Source: Xenopus tropicalis (taxonomy: Eukaryota; Chordata; Amphibia; Anura; Pipidae). Taken from it: a DNA stretch of 64,000 nt. The stretch covers positions 198,857,872 through 198,921,871 of the forward strand of contig NC_030677.2 in NCBI RefSeq assembly GCF_000004195.4. The letters run 5' to 3'. Under the pieces are notes generated by a model. The model searched no databases and was not told the DNA's origin. It was given only the letters and a program-made list of their open reading frames with translations. Below are positions 10,210 through 23,049 of this stretch, in pieces (the first letter of the stretch is position 1; each line of letters begins with the position of its first letter). Both the position numbers and the translations under genes were made by a program.

Positions 10210-13200
10210 ATAACCCTTTATTCCCTCACTTGTACTAAGAGCTATCCCCCCTACCCCTGTATTCCCTCACTTGTACTAAGAGCTATCCCCCCTACCCCTG
10301 TATTCCCTCACTTGTACTGAGAGCTATCTCCCCTACCCCTGTATTCCCTCACTTGTACTGAGAGCTATCTCCCCTACCCCTGTATTCCCTCACTTGTACT
10401 GAGAGCTATCTCCCCTACCCCTGTATTCCCTCATTTGTACTGAGAGCTATCTCCCATACCCCTGTATTCCCTCACTTGTACTGAGAGCTATCTCCATACC
10501 CCTGTATTCCTCACTTGTACTGAGAGCTATCTCCCCTACCCCTGTATTCCTCACTTGTACTGAGAGCTATCTCCCATACCCCTGTATTCCCTCACTTGTA
10601 CTGAGAGCTATCCCCCCTACCCCTGTATTCCCTCACTTGTACTGAGAGCTATCTCCCCTACCCCTGTATTCCCTCACTTGTACTGAGAGCTATCCCCCAT
10701 ACCCCTGTATTCCCTCACTTGTACTGAGAGCTATCCCCCCTACCCCTGTATTCCCTCACTTGTACTGAGAGCTATCTCCCCCTACCCCTGTATTCCCTCA
10801 CTTGTACTGAGAGCTATCCCCCATACCCCTGTATTCCCACACTTGTACTGAGAGCTATCCCCCCTACCCCTGTATTCCTCACTTGTACTGAGAGCTATCT
10901 CCCCTACCCCTGTATTCCCTCACTTGTACTGAGAGCTATCTCCCATACCCCTGTATTCCCTCACTTGTACTGAGAGCTATCCCCCCTACCCCTGTATTCC
11001 CTCACTTGTACTGAGAGCTATCTCCCATACCCCTGTATTCCCTCACTTGTACTGAGAGCTATCCCCCATACCCCTGTATTCCCTCACTTGTACTGAGAGC
11101 TGTATTCCCTCACTTGTACTAAGAGCTATCCCCCTACCCCTGTATTCCCTCACTTGTACTGAGAGCTATCTCCCCTACCCCTGTATTCCCTCACTTGTAC
11201 TGAGAGCTATCTCCCCTACCCCTGTATTCCCTCACTTGTACTGAGAGCTATCTCCCCTACCCCTGTATTCCCTCACTTGTACTGAGAGCTATCTCCCCTA
11301 CCCCTGTATTCCCTCACTTGTACTGGAGCTATCTCCCATACCCCTGTATTCCCTCACTTGTACTGAGAGCTATCTCCCCTACCCCTGTATTCCCTCACTT
11401 GTACTGAGAGCTATCTCCCCTACGCCTGTATTCCTCACCTTTGTTAACTGAGAGCTATCTCCCATACCCCTTTGTATTCCCTCTACTTGTACTTGAGAGC
11501 TATCGCCCCATTATCCCCTGTATTCCCTCACTTGTACTGAGAGCTATCTCCCATAACCCTGTATTCCTCACTTGTACTGAGAGCTATCTCCCATACCCCG
11601 CTGTATTCCCTCACTTGTACTGAGAGCTATCTCCCCTACCCCTGTATTCCCTCACTTGTACTGAGAGCTATCTCCCCTACCCCTGTATTCCCTCACTTGT
11701 ACTGAGAGCTATCCCCCTACCCCTGTAATTCCTTCACTTGTACTGAGAGCTATCTCCCCTACCCCTGTATTCCCTCACTTGTACTAAGAGCTATCCCCCC
11801 TACCCCTGTATTCCTCACTTGTACTGAGAGCTATCCCCCGTACCCCTATATTCCCTCACTTGTACTGAGAGCTATCTTCCCATACCCCTGTATTCCCTCA
11901 CTTGTACTGAGAGCTATCTCCCATACCCTGTATTCCCTCACTTGTACTGAGAGCTATCTCCCCTACCCTGTATTCCCTCACTTGTACTGAGAGCTATCTC
12001 CCCTACCCCTGTATTCCCTCACTTGTACTGAGAGCTATCCCCTACCCCTGTATTCCCTCACTTGTACTGAGAGCTATCTCCCCCCTCTATTCCTCACTTG
12101 ACTAGAAGCTACTCCCCCCTGTAGTTACTTATCTTCCCCTACTTTGTACTGAGAGCTCCCCATACCCCTGTATTCCCTCACTTGTACTGAGAGCTATCTA
12201 CCCCGTATTCCCATTGTACTGACCCCTGTATTCCCTCACTTGTACTGAGAGCTATCTCCCATACCCTGTATCCACACTGTATTATCTCCCTACATTCCCT
12301 CACTTGTACTGAGAGCTATCTCCCTACCCCTGTATTCCCTCACTTGTACTGAGAGCTATCTCCCATACCCCTGTATTCCCTCACTTGTACTGAGAGCTAT
12401 CTCCCCTACCCCTGTATACCCTCACTTGTACTGAGAGCTATCTCCCTACCCCTGTATTCCCTCACTTGTACTGAGAGCTATCCCCCTACCCCTGTATTCC
12501 CTCACTTGTACTGAGAGCTATCTCCCCTACCCCTGTATTCCCTCACTTGTACTGAGAGCTATCCCCTACCCCTGTATTCCCTCACTTGTACTGAGAGCTA
12601 TCTCCGTACCCCTACTTGTAACTGAGAGCTATCTCCCTACCCTGTATTCCCTCACTGTACTGAGAGCTATCCCTACCCTGTATTCCCTCACTTGTACTGA
12701 GAGCTATCTCCCCTACCCTGTATTCCCTCACTTGTACTGAGAGCTCTCCCCTAACCCTGTATTCCCTCACTTGTACTGAGAGCTATCCCCCATCCCCTGT
12801 ATTCCTCACTTGTACTGAAGCTATCTCCAAACCCTGTATTCCCTCACTTGTACTGAGAGCTATCTCCCATACCCTTATTCCCTCACTTGTACTGAGAGCT
12901 ATCTCCCCTACCCTGTATTCCCTCACTTGTTACTGAGAGCTCCCCTACCCCCTGTATTCCCTCACTTGTACTGAGAGCTATCCCCACCCCTGTATTCCCT
13001 CACTTGTACTGAGAGCTATCCCCTACCCCTGTATTCCTCACTTGTACTAAGAGCTATCTCCCCTACCCCTTGTAATTCCCTCCTTGTACTGAGAGCTATC
13101 CCCCCTACCCCTGTATTCCCTCACTTGTACCTGAGAGCTATCTCCCATCCCTGTATTCCCTCACTGTACCTGAGCTATCTCCCATACCCCTGTATTCCCT

Positions 13201-16200
13201 CACTTGTACTGAGAGCTATCTCCCTACCCCTGTATTCCCTCACTTGTACTGAGAGCTATCCCCCTACCCTCTGTATTCCCTCACTTGTACTGAAGCTATC
13301 CTCCATACCCCTGTATTCCCGTCACTTTACTGAGAGCTATCTCCCCCTACCCCTGTATTCCCTCACTTGTACTGAGAGCTATCTCCCATACCCCTGTATT
13401 CCCTCACTTGTACTGAACTATTCCCCTACCCCTGTATTCCTCACTTGTACTGAAGCTTGCCCTGTATCTCCGTATTCCTGTACTTGATCTCACTTGTACC
13501 TATCTCCCTACCCCTGTATTCCCTCACTTGTACTGGAGCTATCCCCCTACCCCTGTATCCCTCACTTTACTGAGAGCTATCTCCCCTACCCCTGTATTCC
13601 TGACTTGTACTGAGAAGCTATCTTCCCCTACCCCTGTATTCCTCACTGTGTACTGAGAGCTATCCCCCTACCCCTGTAGTTCCCGTCACTTGTACTGAGA
13701 GCTATCTCCATACTATTCCCCACTTGTACTGAGAGCTACCCCTCCCTACCCGTATTCCTCATTGTACTGAGAGCTATCTCCCCTACCCTGTATTCCCTCA
13801 CTGTACTGAGAGCTATCTCCCTACCCTGTATTCCCACTTGTACTGAGAGCTATCCTCCCCTACCCCTGTATTCCTCACCTGTATGAGAGCTATCTCCCCT
13901 GTAACTTGTACTGAGAGCTATCCCCCTACCCCTGTATTCCTCACTTGTACTGAGAGCTATCTCCCTACCCTGTATTCCTCACTGTACTCTATGTACTGAG
14001 AGCTATCTCCCATACCCCTGTATTCCCTCACTTGTACTGAGAGCTATCTCCATACCCCTGTATTCCCTCACTTGTACTGAGAGCTATCCATACCCCTGTA
14101 TCCCTCACTTGTACTGAGAGCTATCCCCCTACCCTGTATTCCCTCATTGTACTGAGAGCTATCCCCATCCCCTGTACTTATACTGAAGAGCTATCTCCCC
14201 TACACCCTCACTTGTACTGAGAGCTACTCCCCCCCTGTATTCCTCACTGTGTACTGAGAGCTATCTCCCCTACCTTATTCTCACTTGTACTGAAGAGCTA
14301 TCTCCCCTACCCTGTATTCCCTCACTTGAGAGCTATCTTACCCCTGTAGCTGAGAGCTATCTCCCCTACCCCTGTAATTCACCCTGTGACTTGTACTGAG
14401 AGCTATCCCCCTACCCCTATTCCCTCACTTGTACTGCTATCTCCATTACTATTCCCTCACTTGTACTGAGAGCTAATCTCCCCTACCCCTGTATTCCCTC
14501 AACTTGTACTGAGAGCTATCTCCCCTACCCCTGTATTCCCTCACTTGTACTGAGAGCTATCCCCCATACCCCTGTATTCCCTCACTTGTACTGAGAGCTA
14601 TCTCCCATACCCCTGTATTCCTCACTTGTACTGAGAGCTATCTCCCCTACCCTGGTATTCCCTCACTTGTACTGGAGAGCTATCTCCCCTACCCCTGTAT
14701 TCCCTCACTTGTACTGAGAGCTATCCCCCTACCCCTGTATTCCCTCACTTGTACTGAGAGCTATCTCCCTACCCTGTATTCCCTCACTTGTACTAGAGCT
14801 CCCCTACCCCTGTATTCCCTCACTTGTACTGAGAGCTATCTCCCCATACCCCTGTATTCCCTCACTTGTACTGAGAGCTATCCCCCCTACCCCTGTATTC
14901 CCTCACTTGTAACTGAGAGCTATCTCCCATACCCCTGTATTCCCTCACTTGTACTGAGAGCTATCTCCCCTACCCTGTATTCCTCACTTGTACTGAGAGC
15001 TATCTCCCCTACCCCTGTATTCCCTCACTTGTACTGAGAGCTAATCTCCCATACCCCTGTATTCCCTCACTTGTACTGAGAGCTATCTCCCCTACCCCTG
15101 TATCCCTCACTTGTACTGAGAGCTATCTCCCCTACCCCTGTATTCCCTCACTTGTACTGAAGCTATCTCCCATACCCTCTGTATTCCCTCACTTGTACTG
15201 AGAGCTATCTCCCTACCCCTGTATTCCCTCACTTGTACTGAGAGGCTATCCCCCATACCCCTGTATTCCCTCACTTGTACTGAGAGCTATCTCCCATACC
15301 CTGTATTCCTCACTTGTACTGAGAGCTATCTCCCATACCCTGTATTCCCCTCACTTGTACTGAGAGCTATTCTCCCATACCCCTGTATTCCTCACTTGTA
15401 CTGAGAGCTATCCCCCCTACCCCTGTATTCCCTCACTTGTACTGAGAGCTATTCCCCATACCCTGTATTCCCCACTTATACTGAGAGCTATCTCCCCTAC
15501 CCCTGTATTCCCTCACTTGTACTGAGAGCTATCTCCCATACCCCTGTATTCCCTCACTTGTACTGAGAGCTATCTCCCCTACCCCTGTATTCCCTCACTT
15601 GTACTGAGAGCTATCTCCCCTACCCCTGTATTCCCTCACTTGTACTGAGAGCTATCTCCCATACCCCTGTATTCCCTCACTTGTACTGAGAGCTATCTCC
15701 CCTACCCCTGTTATTCCCCTCACTTGTACTGAGAGCTATCCCCCTACCCTGTATTCCCTCACTTGTACTGAGAGCTATCTCCCATAACCCTCTATTCCCT
15801 CACTTGTACTAAGAGCTATCTCCCATACCCCTGTATTCCCTCACTTGTACTGAGAGCTATCTCCCATAACCCTCTATTCCCTCACTTGTACTGAGAGCTA
15901 TCCCCCTACCCCTGTATTCCCTCACTTGTACTGAGAGCTATCTCCCATACCCCTGTATTCCCTCACTTGTACTGAGAGCTATCCCCCCTACCCCTGTATT
16001 CCCTCACTTGTACTGAGAGCTATCTCCCCTACCCCTGTATTCCCTCACTTGTACTGAGAGCTATCTCCCCTACCCCTGTATTCCCTCACTTGTACTGAGA
16101 GCTATCCCCCCTACCCCTGTATTCCCTCACTTGTACTGAGAGCTATCTCCCATACCCCTGTATTCCCACACTTGTACTGAGAGCTATCTCCCCTACCCCT

Positions 16201-17850
16201 GTATTCCCACACTTGTACTGAGAGCTATCTCCCCTACCCCTGTATTCCCTCACTTGTACTGAGAGCTATCTCCCCTACCCCTGTATTCCCTCACTTGTAC
16301 TGAGAGCTATCTCCCATACCCCTGTATTCCCTCACTTGTACTGAGAGCTATCTCCCCTACCCCTGGTATTCCCTCACTTGTACTGAGAGCTATCCCCCCT
16401 ACCCCTGTATTCCCTCACTTGTACTGAGAGCTATCTCCCATACCCTGTATTCCCACACTTATACTGAGAGCTATCTCCCCTACCCCTGTATTCCCTCACT
16501 TGTACTGAGAGCTATCCCCCCTACCCCTGTATTCCCTCACTTGTACTGAGAGCTATCCCCCCTACCCCTGTATTCCCTCACTTGTACTGAGAGCTATCTC
16601 CCCTACCCCTGTATTCCCTCACTTGTACTGAGAGCTATCCCCCCTACCCCTGTATTCCCTCACTTGTACTGAGAGCTATCTCCCCTACCCCTGTATTCCC
16701 TCACTTGTACTGAGAGCTATCCCCCCTACCCCTGTATTCCCTCACTTGTACTGAGAGCTATCTCCCATACCCCTGTATTCCCTCACTTGTACTGAGAGCT
16801 ATCTCCCCTACCCCTGTATTCCCTCACTTGTACTGAGAGCTATCTCCCATACCCCTGTATTCCCTCACTTGTACTGAGAGCTATCTCCCCTACCCCTGTA
16901 TTCCCTCACTTGTACTGAGAGCTATCCCCCCTACCCCTGTATTCCCTCACTTGTACTGAGAGCTATCTCCCCTACCCCTGTATTCCCACACTTATACTGA
17001 GAGCTATCTCCCCTACCCCTGTATTCCCTCACTTGTACTGAGAGCTATCTCCCCTACCCCTGTATTCCCTCACTTGTACTGAGAGCTATCTCCCATAACC
17101 CTGTATTCCCTCACTTGTACTGAGAGCTATCCCCCCTACCCCTGTATTCCCTCACTTGTACTGAGAGCTATCCCCCCTACCCCTGTATTCCCTCACTTGT
17201 ACTGAGAGCTATCTCCCCTACCCCTGTATTCCCTCACTTGTACTGAGAGCTATCCCCCCTACCCTGTATTCCCTCACTTGTACTGAGAGCTATCCCCCCT
17301 ACCCCTGTATTCCCTCACTTGTACTGAGAGCTATCTCCCCTACCCCTGTATTCCCTCACTAGTACTAAGAGCTATCCCCCCTACCCCTGTATTCCCTCAC
17401 TTGTACTGAGAGCTATCCCCCCTACCCCTGTATTCCCTCACTTGTACTGAGAGCTATCTCCCATAACCCTGTATTCCCTCACTTGTACTGAGAGCTATCT
17501 CCCATACCCCTGTATTCCCTCACTTGTACTGAGAGCTATCTCCCATACCCCTGTATTCCCTCACTTGTACTGAGAGCTATCTCCCATACCCCTGTATTCC
17601 CTCACTTGTACTGAGAGCTATCTCCCCTACCCCTGTATTCCCTCACTTGTACTGAGAGCTATCCCCCATAACCCTGTATTCCCTCACTTGTACTGAGAGC
17701 TATCTCCCATAACCCTGTATTCCCTCACTTGTACTGAGAGCTATCTCCCATAACCCTGTATTCCCTCACTTGTACTGAGAGCTATCTCCCCTACCCCTGT
17801 ATTCCCTCACTTGTACTAAGAGCTATCCCCCATAACCCTGTATTCCCTCA
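10210..17850. repeat. 41-bp minisatellite, about 185 copies over 7.6 kb
   Basis: The plus-strand unit runs ACTTGTACTGAGAGCTAT, then CTCCCCTACC, then CCTGTATTCCCTC, 41 bases in all. Common variants are CTCCCATACC and CCCCCCTACC at the same place. The unit equals the junction of the LINE's last codons, stop and start of 3' UTR, so it is a local expansion of LINE sequence. Copies at both ends (about 10210-11420 and 15480-17850) are clean, whereas 11430-15470 is full of 1-10-base indels and broken units. Confidence 0.96.
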
Positions 17851-18311
17851 CTTGCTAAAAATCCATCCAGCCCCTTCTTGTACCTATCTAATTTATCAGC
17901 CAGTACAACTGATTCAGGGAGGGAATCCCACAACTTCACAGCTCTCACAGTAATATTCCGAATATTTAAATGGAACCTCCCTTCTTCTAAACGGAGTGGG
18001 TGCCCTCGTGTCCATTGGAAGGACCTACTGGTAAATAAAACATTAGAAAGGTTATTATATGATCCCCTTATATATTTATACATAGTTATCATGTCACCTC
18101 TTAAGCGCTTCTTCTCCAGTGTAAACAGACCCAACTTGGCCAGCCTTTCCCCATAACTGAGACTTTCCATACCCTTTACCAGCTTAGTTGCCCTTCTCTG
18201 GACCCTCTCTAACTCAGTAATGTCCCGTTTGAGCACTGGAGACCAAAACTGAACAGCATATTCTAGATTGGGCCTTACCAGCGCTCTATAAAGTAAAATC
18301 AGAAGACTCAT
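17823..18311 (-). pseudogene. LINE reverse-transcriptase C-terminal fragment, 162 codons
   Basis: The intact minus-strand frame encodes the region after the RT catalytic core of a CR1/jockey-type non-LTR retrotransposon. Visible family motifs are LYRALVRPNLEYAVQFWSP (residues about 7-25), LERVQRRATKLV (34-45), LGLFTLEKKRLRGDMI (61-76), TRGHPLRLEEGRF (101-113) and LWDSLPESVV (127-136), ending DRYKKGLDGFLASEGIQGYGG before a stop. The catalytic palm (YxDD) and the N-terminal AP endonuclease are missing, since a full ORF2 is about 900-1000 residues. The methionine listed as first is only the first ATG in the open stretch. Absence of stops over 162 codons suggests a fairly recent insertion. The last seven codons are the source of the neighbouring 41-bp unit. 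Confidence 0.85.
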
Positions 18312-18312
18312 A

Positions 18313-19077
18313 TATCATATATACATCACCCATACTCTACTCTTTTGCAGTCTTCCAACCAAGGAACATAGAACTTAAATATAAATATGAAACCCCACGT
18401 AGGCATGTTTTATTTGAGAAGGATAATTAGTTTGTTCTAAGCTCTACAGTAGCTTACATGCTTACAGTAGGAAGGGTGATGGTGAATTGTGCAACTCAAT
18501 ATAATATATTATAATATAGATTAATAATGTTTATTCATATTAAACACCATCTGTCTTGTATTTGCATTTTGTTTATAGCTATTTCCACAGCATTTCCTTA
18601 TAAACCCCCAGCTGAATGATGTGCTTCTACGCTACAGACTCTCAGAAACAGCTCATACTGCATCTAAATGCGTTTCTTACATTTAATAATAGTTCAGGAA
18701 ATTCATACTAACACAAGAGCTTAATAGGTTCCAAAGGAGAAGGATTGCAATTATTTTTAGAGTGGCCACTCATAGGAAACTCCTTATAATAGGGCTCACA
18801 TACATAAATATATGGCTAGGGCCTCTTTTTTGGAAGGCTAAACCTTAAATAATCCCTGCCATGTCAATATAGTTGCTTGTAGCACTTCCCAGTGTTTCCA
18901 CATGATCACAATCAGAACCAACCTTCAAAGATTGGATCGGCTATACACATAAAAGAGTTACAGCTATTTAGCCAACCTTGGGGGATAGATTTCACATTAC
19001 AGTAAAAAAGCAACACAGAGAATTGTTATTAAAATGAAAAGAAGTAATAGAGTGGTGGAAAATATTTTTAAAGGGGA
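18313..19077. other. Single-copy DNA, no gene seen
   Basis: AT-rich sequence with TATAATATATTATAATATAG at 18500. No recognisable repeat family and no ORF. Confidence 0.3.
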
Positions 19078-19720
19078 ACTCCACCCAAACATTTAACACT
19101 TAAGCTTTGCGAAAAGTAAATATAATTTCATGCAACTTTGCAATATACATCAATTTAAAAATATACAGCCTTTTCATGATATTTAATGTAATACTGTAAT
19201 ATGGTTTGGAACGGTTCCCTAAACCCCGCCCCCTGTTCCCCTGCTGATCTGGCTGACTACTTTGAGACTCAAATAAAATGGCTTTCCTCAGCCTGCCTTC
19301 AGCCTGCCTCCTCCCAATCCAACAATCCCCTGCACACGTGATGTCAATAAGGAAAGGAACATCACAGTGCAATGCATTGTGGGTTATGTAGTTCCTGCAT
19401 GCTGTATGTGAGCTGTGGAGGAATTGTTGCAATTTGTAACATCAATGTTTTAGTCCCTCCTCCCCTGCCAAGATTTTCAAATGATTCAGAAAGAGAAGAA
19501 CTGTTTTGCAGCTGGATTTCAGCATATAAAAATGGTATTTATTTCTATGTTTTTGGAGACACTGCCTGTATATTCCATTAAACAAGTCCCAGACACAGCT
19601 GCGGTGCTAAGAGTCTGATATTAGCAGTAGAAAACTGCTAATAACTTTACAATGGATTCTAAAAATGTAATGTAAAAGAGTTCTTAAGGGCCATCTGGGT
19701 AAGTTTATTTTTTTTTTAGA
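19078..19720. mobile_element. TTAAAGGGGAAC-type element
   Basis: Begins TTAAAGGGGAACTCCACCC, an end type shared by several frog TTAA-targeting MITEs, followed by TGCAACTTTGCAATATACAT. The right boundary is uncertain because I see no clear inverted end. The 110-codon minus-strand ORF inside has no recognisable motif. Confidence 0.45.
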
Positions 19721-20510
19721 TCTCCTTGAAAGTGTGCTCCTTCTGCTGATGAAATGGCTAACAGTGCAGATTCAGTCTAATTGTCTAACATGAAGTCTTT
19801 GTTTAGTCTGAGCTTTAACTCTCTGGCTCTGGTGGTGTAACGCTCCATGTAGGCAATTGGCCTGTCTTTTTATCTAATTGCCGAAATGTTGCGCTGTCCC
19901 AAACCTCCATTCCAAGGCATCATCGAATGTGCTCTGTTACCGGGCAGCGATACATTCTTTCATACTGATACCGGCCCCCATAGCCTATCTCTTGAAATAA
20001 CAAAAATATTATAACATTCCCAGCTCAGTCTCGGCAAGGCTGTCTTGCTGTTTACATGTCAGCACTAAAATCACATACAAAAGGATGCTGCCATTAAAGT
20101 AAAACTCATTGATCTACAGTATAACGGAATACAGACTGCAGAGCTGTTAAGTGCCAGGGTGTGAAATCGAGATTTAATTTTTTGTGCATTTACTGCGGCT
20201 GTGTGTTCCTTCTTGGCAAAATAGAATAAAAACATTACTGTTATGCTTTATGGCTGGAATACAAAATGAAAGCAATAGTCCCAATAGACAAGGGCATGGT
20301 GTTGTGTCTCAGGCACAAACTCTAGGGTTATTGGCCCAGTGGCCCAGGTCTTATTGACCACTAAGTTTGGTGCCAACGTTCAGCATTTAGTAAGGCTTCC
20401 CAGTCACCCCATGTTTGGTGTCTTACAAAAGATTCTTTACTGAAAAAAGAGAGGGCAATGGAGAGACCAACTGTAGAGCACAGAGAAGGCAGAATTATAT
20501 TGATATAGGT
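19721..20510. other. Single-copy DNA, possible conserved non-coding island
   Basis: Balanced composition with no repeats between about 19740 and 20100 (for example AATTGGCCTGTCTTTTTATC and CATCGAATGTGCTCTGTTAC). No exon signature. It could be a regulatory conserved element, but only cross-species alignment would show it. Confidence 0.3.
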
Positions 20511-20657
20511 AGTGATAAGCGAATCTGTCCTGTTTGGCATCACTGAAATTTGCGAAACAACAGTAAAAAACTGAGGTTTCACAAAACAATTCGCCAATGC
20601 CAAAATGCGGAAATTCGCTGTGAATCCATACCAGGCAGAAAAATTCGCTCATCACTA
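20511..20657. mobile_element. TAGTGATG...CATCACTA MITE
   Basis: Ends TAGTGATAAGCGAATCTGTC and AAATTCGCTCATCACTAG are inverted; internal GTGAATCCATACCAGGCAG matches other family members. About 150 bp, non-coding. Confidence 0.65.
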
Positions 20658-20713
20658 GAGACAGGTGGTTGAGAAAGATAAAGGGCAGTGTTAGAAATAA
20701 GTCTTAATAATCC

Positions 20714-21120
20714 TTAAGGGAGAAGGAAAGTCATTTTGGCATTTTACTGCCAATAGATTTGCCACATTAGTGCCACCTAGAACCCTATATTTATTCTGGA
20801 GAAAGCTTTACCATACCTGAGTAAAGAGCCCTAGAAGCTTTCTCCATTTGCTTAAGATAGCAGCTACCATTTTAAATAGCTTCCTGCTTGCAGTCTAGCC
20901 GTTATAGCTCAGATCACACATTCCTAAGGGAAGGGGGGGGGAGGGAGTTCTTAGCATTCTTATGGGAGGGGGAGCAGGAGAGGGGAGGGAGCTGCACAGA
21001 CTCTGGCCCCAGAAATTAAGGATGTTTCTGAGAGCAAGTCAGACACCCGAACAACAAGTTTACAAAAAAAGAGACAAGAAATCATGTGTTTCTTTTGATA
21101 GAGGACTCTCCTGTGGGTGC
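20714..21120 (-). mobile_element. T2-type TTAA MITE, right end lost
   Basis: Starts TTAAGGGAGAAGGAAAGTCA, then TTTTACTGCCAATAG and GAGAAAGCTTTACCATACC. It is the reverse orientation of copies at 25098, 35815 and 43788, and stops within the CTTTTGATAGAGGACT region where the LINE fragment begins. Confidence 0.7.
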
Positions 21121-21127
21121 TTATACA

Positions 21128-21830
21128 TTGACCTATCTATCCACTCACATACAGACCCACACTGACCTATCTATACACTCACATACAGACCCACACTGAC
21201 CTATCTATCCACTCACATACAGACCCACACTGACCTATCTATCCACTCACATACAGACCCATACTGACCTATCTATCCACTCACATACAGACCCACACTG
21301 ACCTATCTATCCACTCACATACAGACCCACACTGACCTATCTATACACTCACATACAGACCCACACTGACCTATCTATCCACTCACATACAGACCCACAC
21401 TGACCTATCTATCCACTCACATACAGACCCACACTGACCTATCTATCCACTCACATACAGACCCACACTGACCTATCTATCCACTCACATACAGACCCAC
21501 ACTGACCTATCTATCCACTCACATACAGACCCACACTGACCTATCTATCCACTCACATACAGACCCATACTGACCTATCTATCCACTCACATACAGACCC
21601 ATACTGACCTATCTATCCACTCACATACAGACCCATACTGACCTATCTATCCACTCACACACAGACCCACACTGACCTATCTATCCACTCACATACAGAC
21701 CCATACTGACCTATCTATACACTCACATACAGACCCATACTGACCTATCTATACACTCACATACAGACCCACACTGACCTATCTATTCACTCACATACAG
21801 ACCCATACTGACCTATCTATACACTCACAA
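21128..21830. repeat. 34-bp minisatellite, about 20 copies
   Basis: The unit is CTGACCTATCTATCCACTCA followed by CATACAGACCCACA. Variants are TATACACTC and CCATACTG. It corresponds to the single-copy LINE text CCAATCTATACACTCACATA at 660 and 49625, so this array is an expansion of the LINE 3' UTR. Confidence 0.95.
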
Positions 21831-21957
21831 ACATAAACCATATATACCAACATCAATACTAACTGTAAGTATTAGTATCACAATAGCCTTGGATATTCTG
21901 CTTGTTCAAGAACTCATCCAGGCCCCTCTTATAGGCATTAACAGAATCTGCCATTAA
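21128..21957 (-). mobile_element. CR1-like LINE 3' fragment carrying a 34-bp array
   Basis: After the array the sequence matches the 61-bp-array LINEs at 660-830 and 49620-49760 (AACCATATATACCAACATC, ACTAACTGTAAGTATTAG, CCTTGGATATTCTGCTTGTT, CAGAATCTGCCATTA). Both the 3' tail and the remainder of the 5' part are missing. Confidence 0.7.
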
Positions 21958-23049
21958 GTTGGACACATGACAACCAGGGAATGCATTTGGTCTGGCTTAA
22001 TAGTCAGCTTCTGGGCCAAATTCAAATGGAATTTTGGATTTGGTGTTTTCCCAGCGCTAATAGTGAACATTTTGCTGTAAATAGTGGACAGTCAATGAAT
22101 CAACATCTTTAAGACATTTCATTCAATGAGCACATAATTGGACACAGTATTTGTATATCACATGTTTTTTTTTCTAAAATATACAATTTGGCCCAAAAAA
22201 AAGCTGTTAAGTATCTTTGAATAAATATTGCAAAGTACATTATAATGTAGAAAAGATATTTTCAGGAAAAAAAAAGATATTGGCTGACAAACCCTTCTGA
22301 ATGTATTACCCTTTGAGAAAAGGGACCTTCCAGAAATGTAAATGGGGTTTAATTCTGGATCAGCAGAAATCCTTCCTGGGAAATGAAATATGATTACCTG
22401 AATATTATCCTTCCTTTAAAGTCACTTAATGAGGTTGGGAAACGTGAGCCGATAGGACATGCCAACAGCTCATTCATTCCTTACACAGGAGCGATGGATT
22501 TATTGGGCCAGTTTAGTAGATGAACATCAGGCTATCAGGCAAAGGTTAAATCCAATTCAATCTCTCATCGTGTCACATATTGACTATGGCAACTCTTTAT
22601 TGATCGACCTTTCCCTCTACAGACTGTAACCACCGCAGTCCAAAATAAGTGCAGCTCCCAGGCTCATACACCCCAGCAGCCTCTTATACTTGCCCCTCTG
22701 CCGTTCCCCACATTGGTCCCCGAAGTTTAGTGGAATTAAACTTGTTTTCCAAGAACCTGTCCAACCGCTTATTATGTTCTTCTAATGATCTGCTCTTTAA
22801 AACTTCACTTGTTGGGGCTCATTTATAAACACTGGACAACATTTGCACATGGGGAGTAACCCATGGCAACCGATCCCATTGTTGCTTTCATTATTCTTTT
22901 TGTGCCTGGCTTAAAAAAGATTATCCCTGATTGGTTGCTTAGGTTACTATCCAAAAGCAAATGTTCTCAGGGTTTGTAAATGAACCCCAATCAACTCTTC
23001 ACACACCTGTATTCAATACTTCATTAGGACTGCACCCATTTTCTGGAAT
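21958..23049. other. Unassigned DNA, no gene seen
   Basis: Contains A-runs near 22190 and 22268 and otherwise single-copy text. A foldback-like stretch lies near 22850 (GGAGTAACCCATGGCAACCG) that resembles a degenerate frog MITE. No supported coding region. Confidence 0.3.

Larger units (their letters stand above)
9988..18312 (-). mobile_element. CR1-like LINE, 5' truncated, expanded by a 7.6-kb array
   Basis: Read on the minus strand, a C-terminal reverse-transcriptase ORF (18311-17823) leads into a 7.6-kb tandem array and then a 3' UTR ending in the ACATAGTAACATTG-type tail at 9988. The plus-strand text at 10020-10210 (TCCATCAAGTTCAACC, CTGCCTAACTGCTAGTTGATC, GCAGAGGGGAAAAAATTCC) is a familiar frog LINE 3' UTR. 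The element is truncated just upstream of residue 1 of the ORF fragment; the endonuclease domain and the RT catalytic YxDD motif are absent. Confidence 0.8.

Noticed and set aside
13125..13487. 120-codon ORF in the 41-bp array
   Set aside because: Frame passes through noisy units by chance; no conserved protein.
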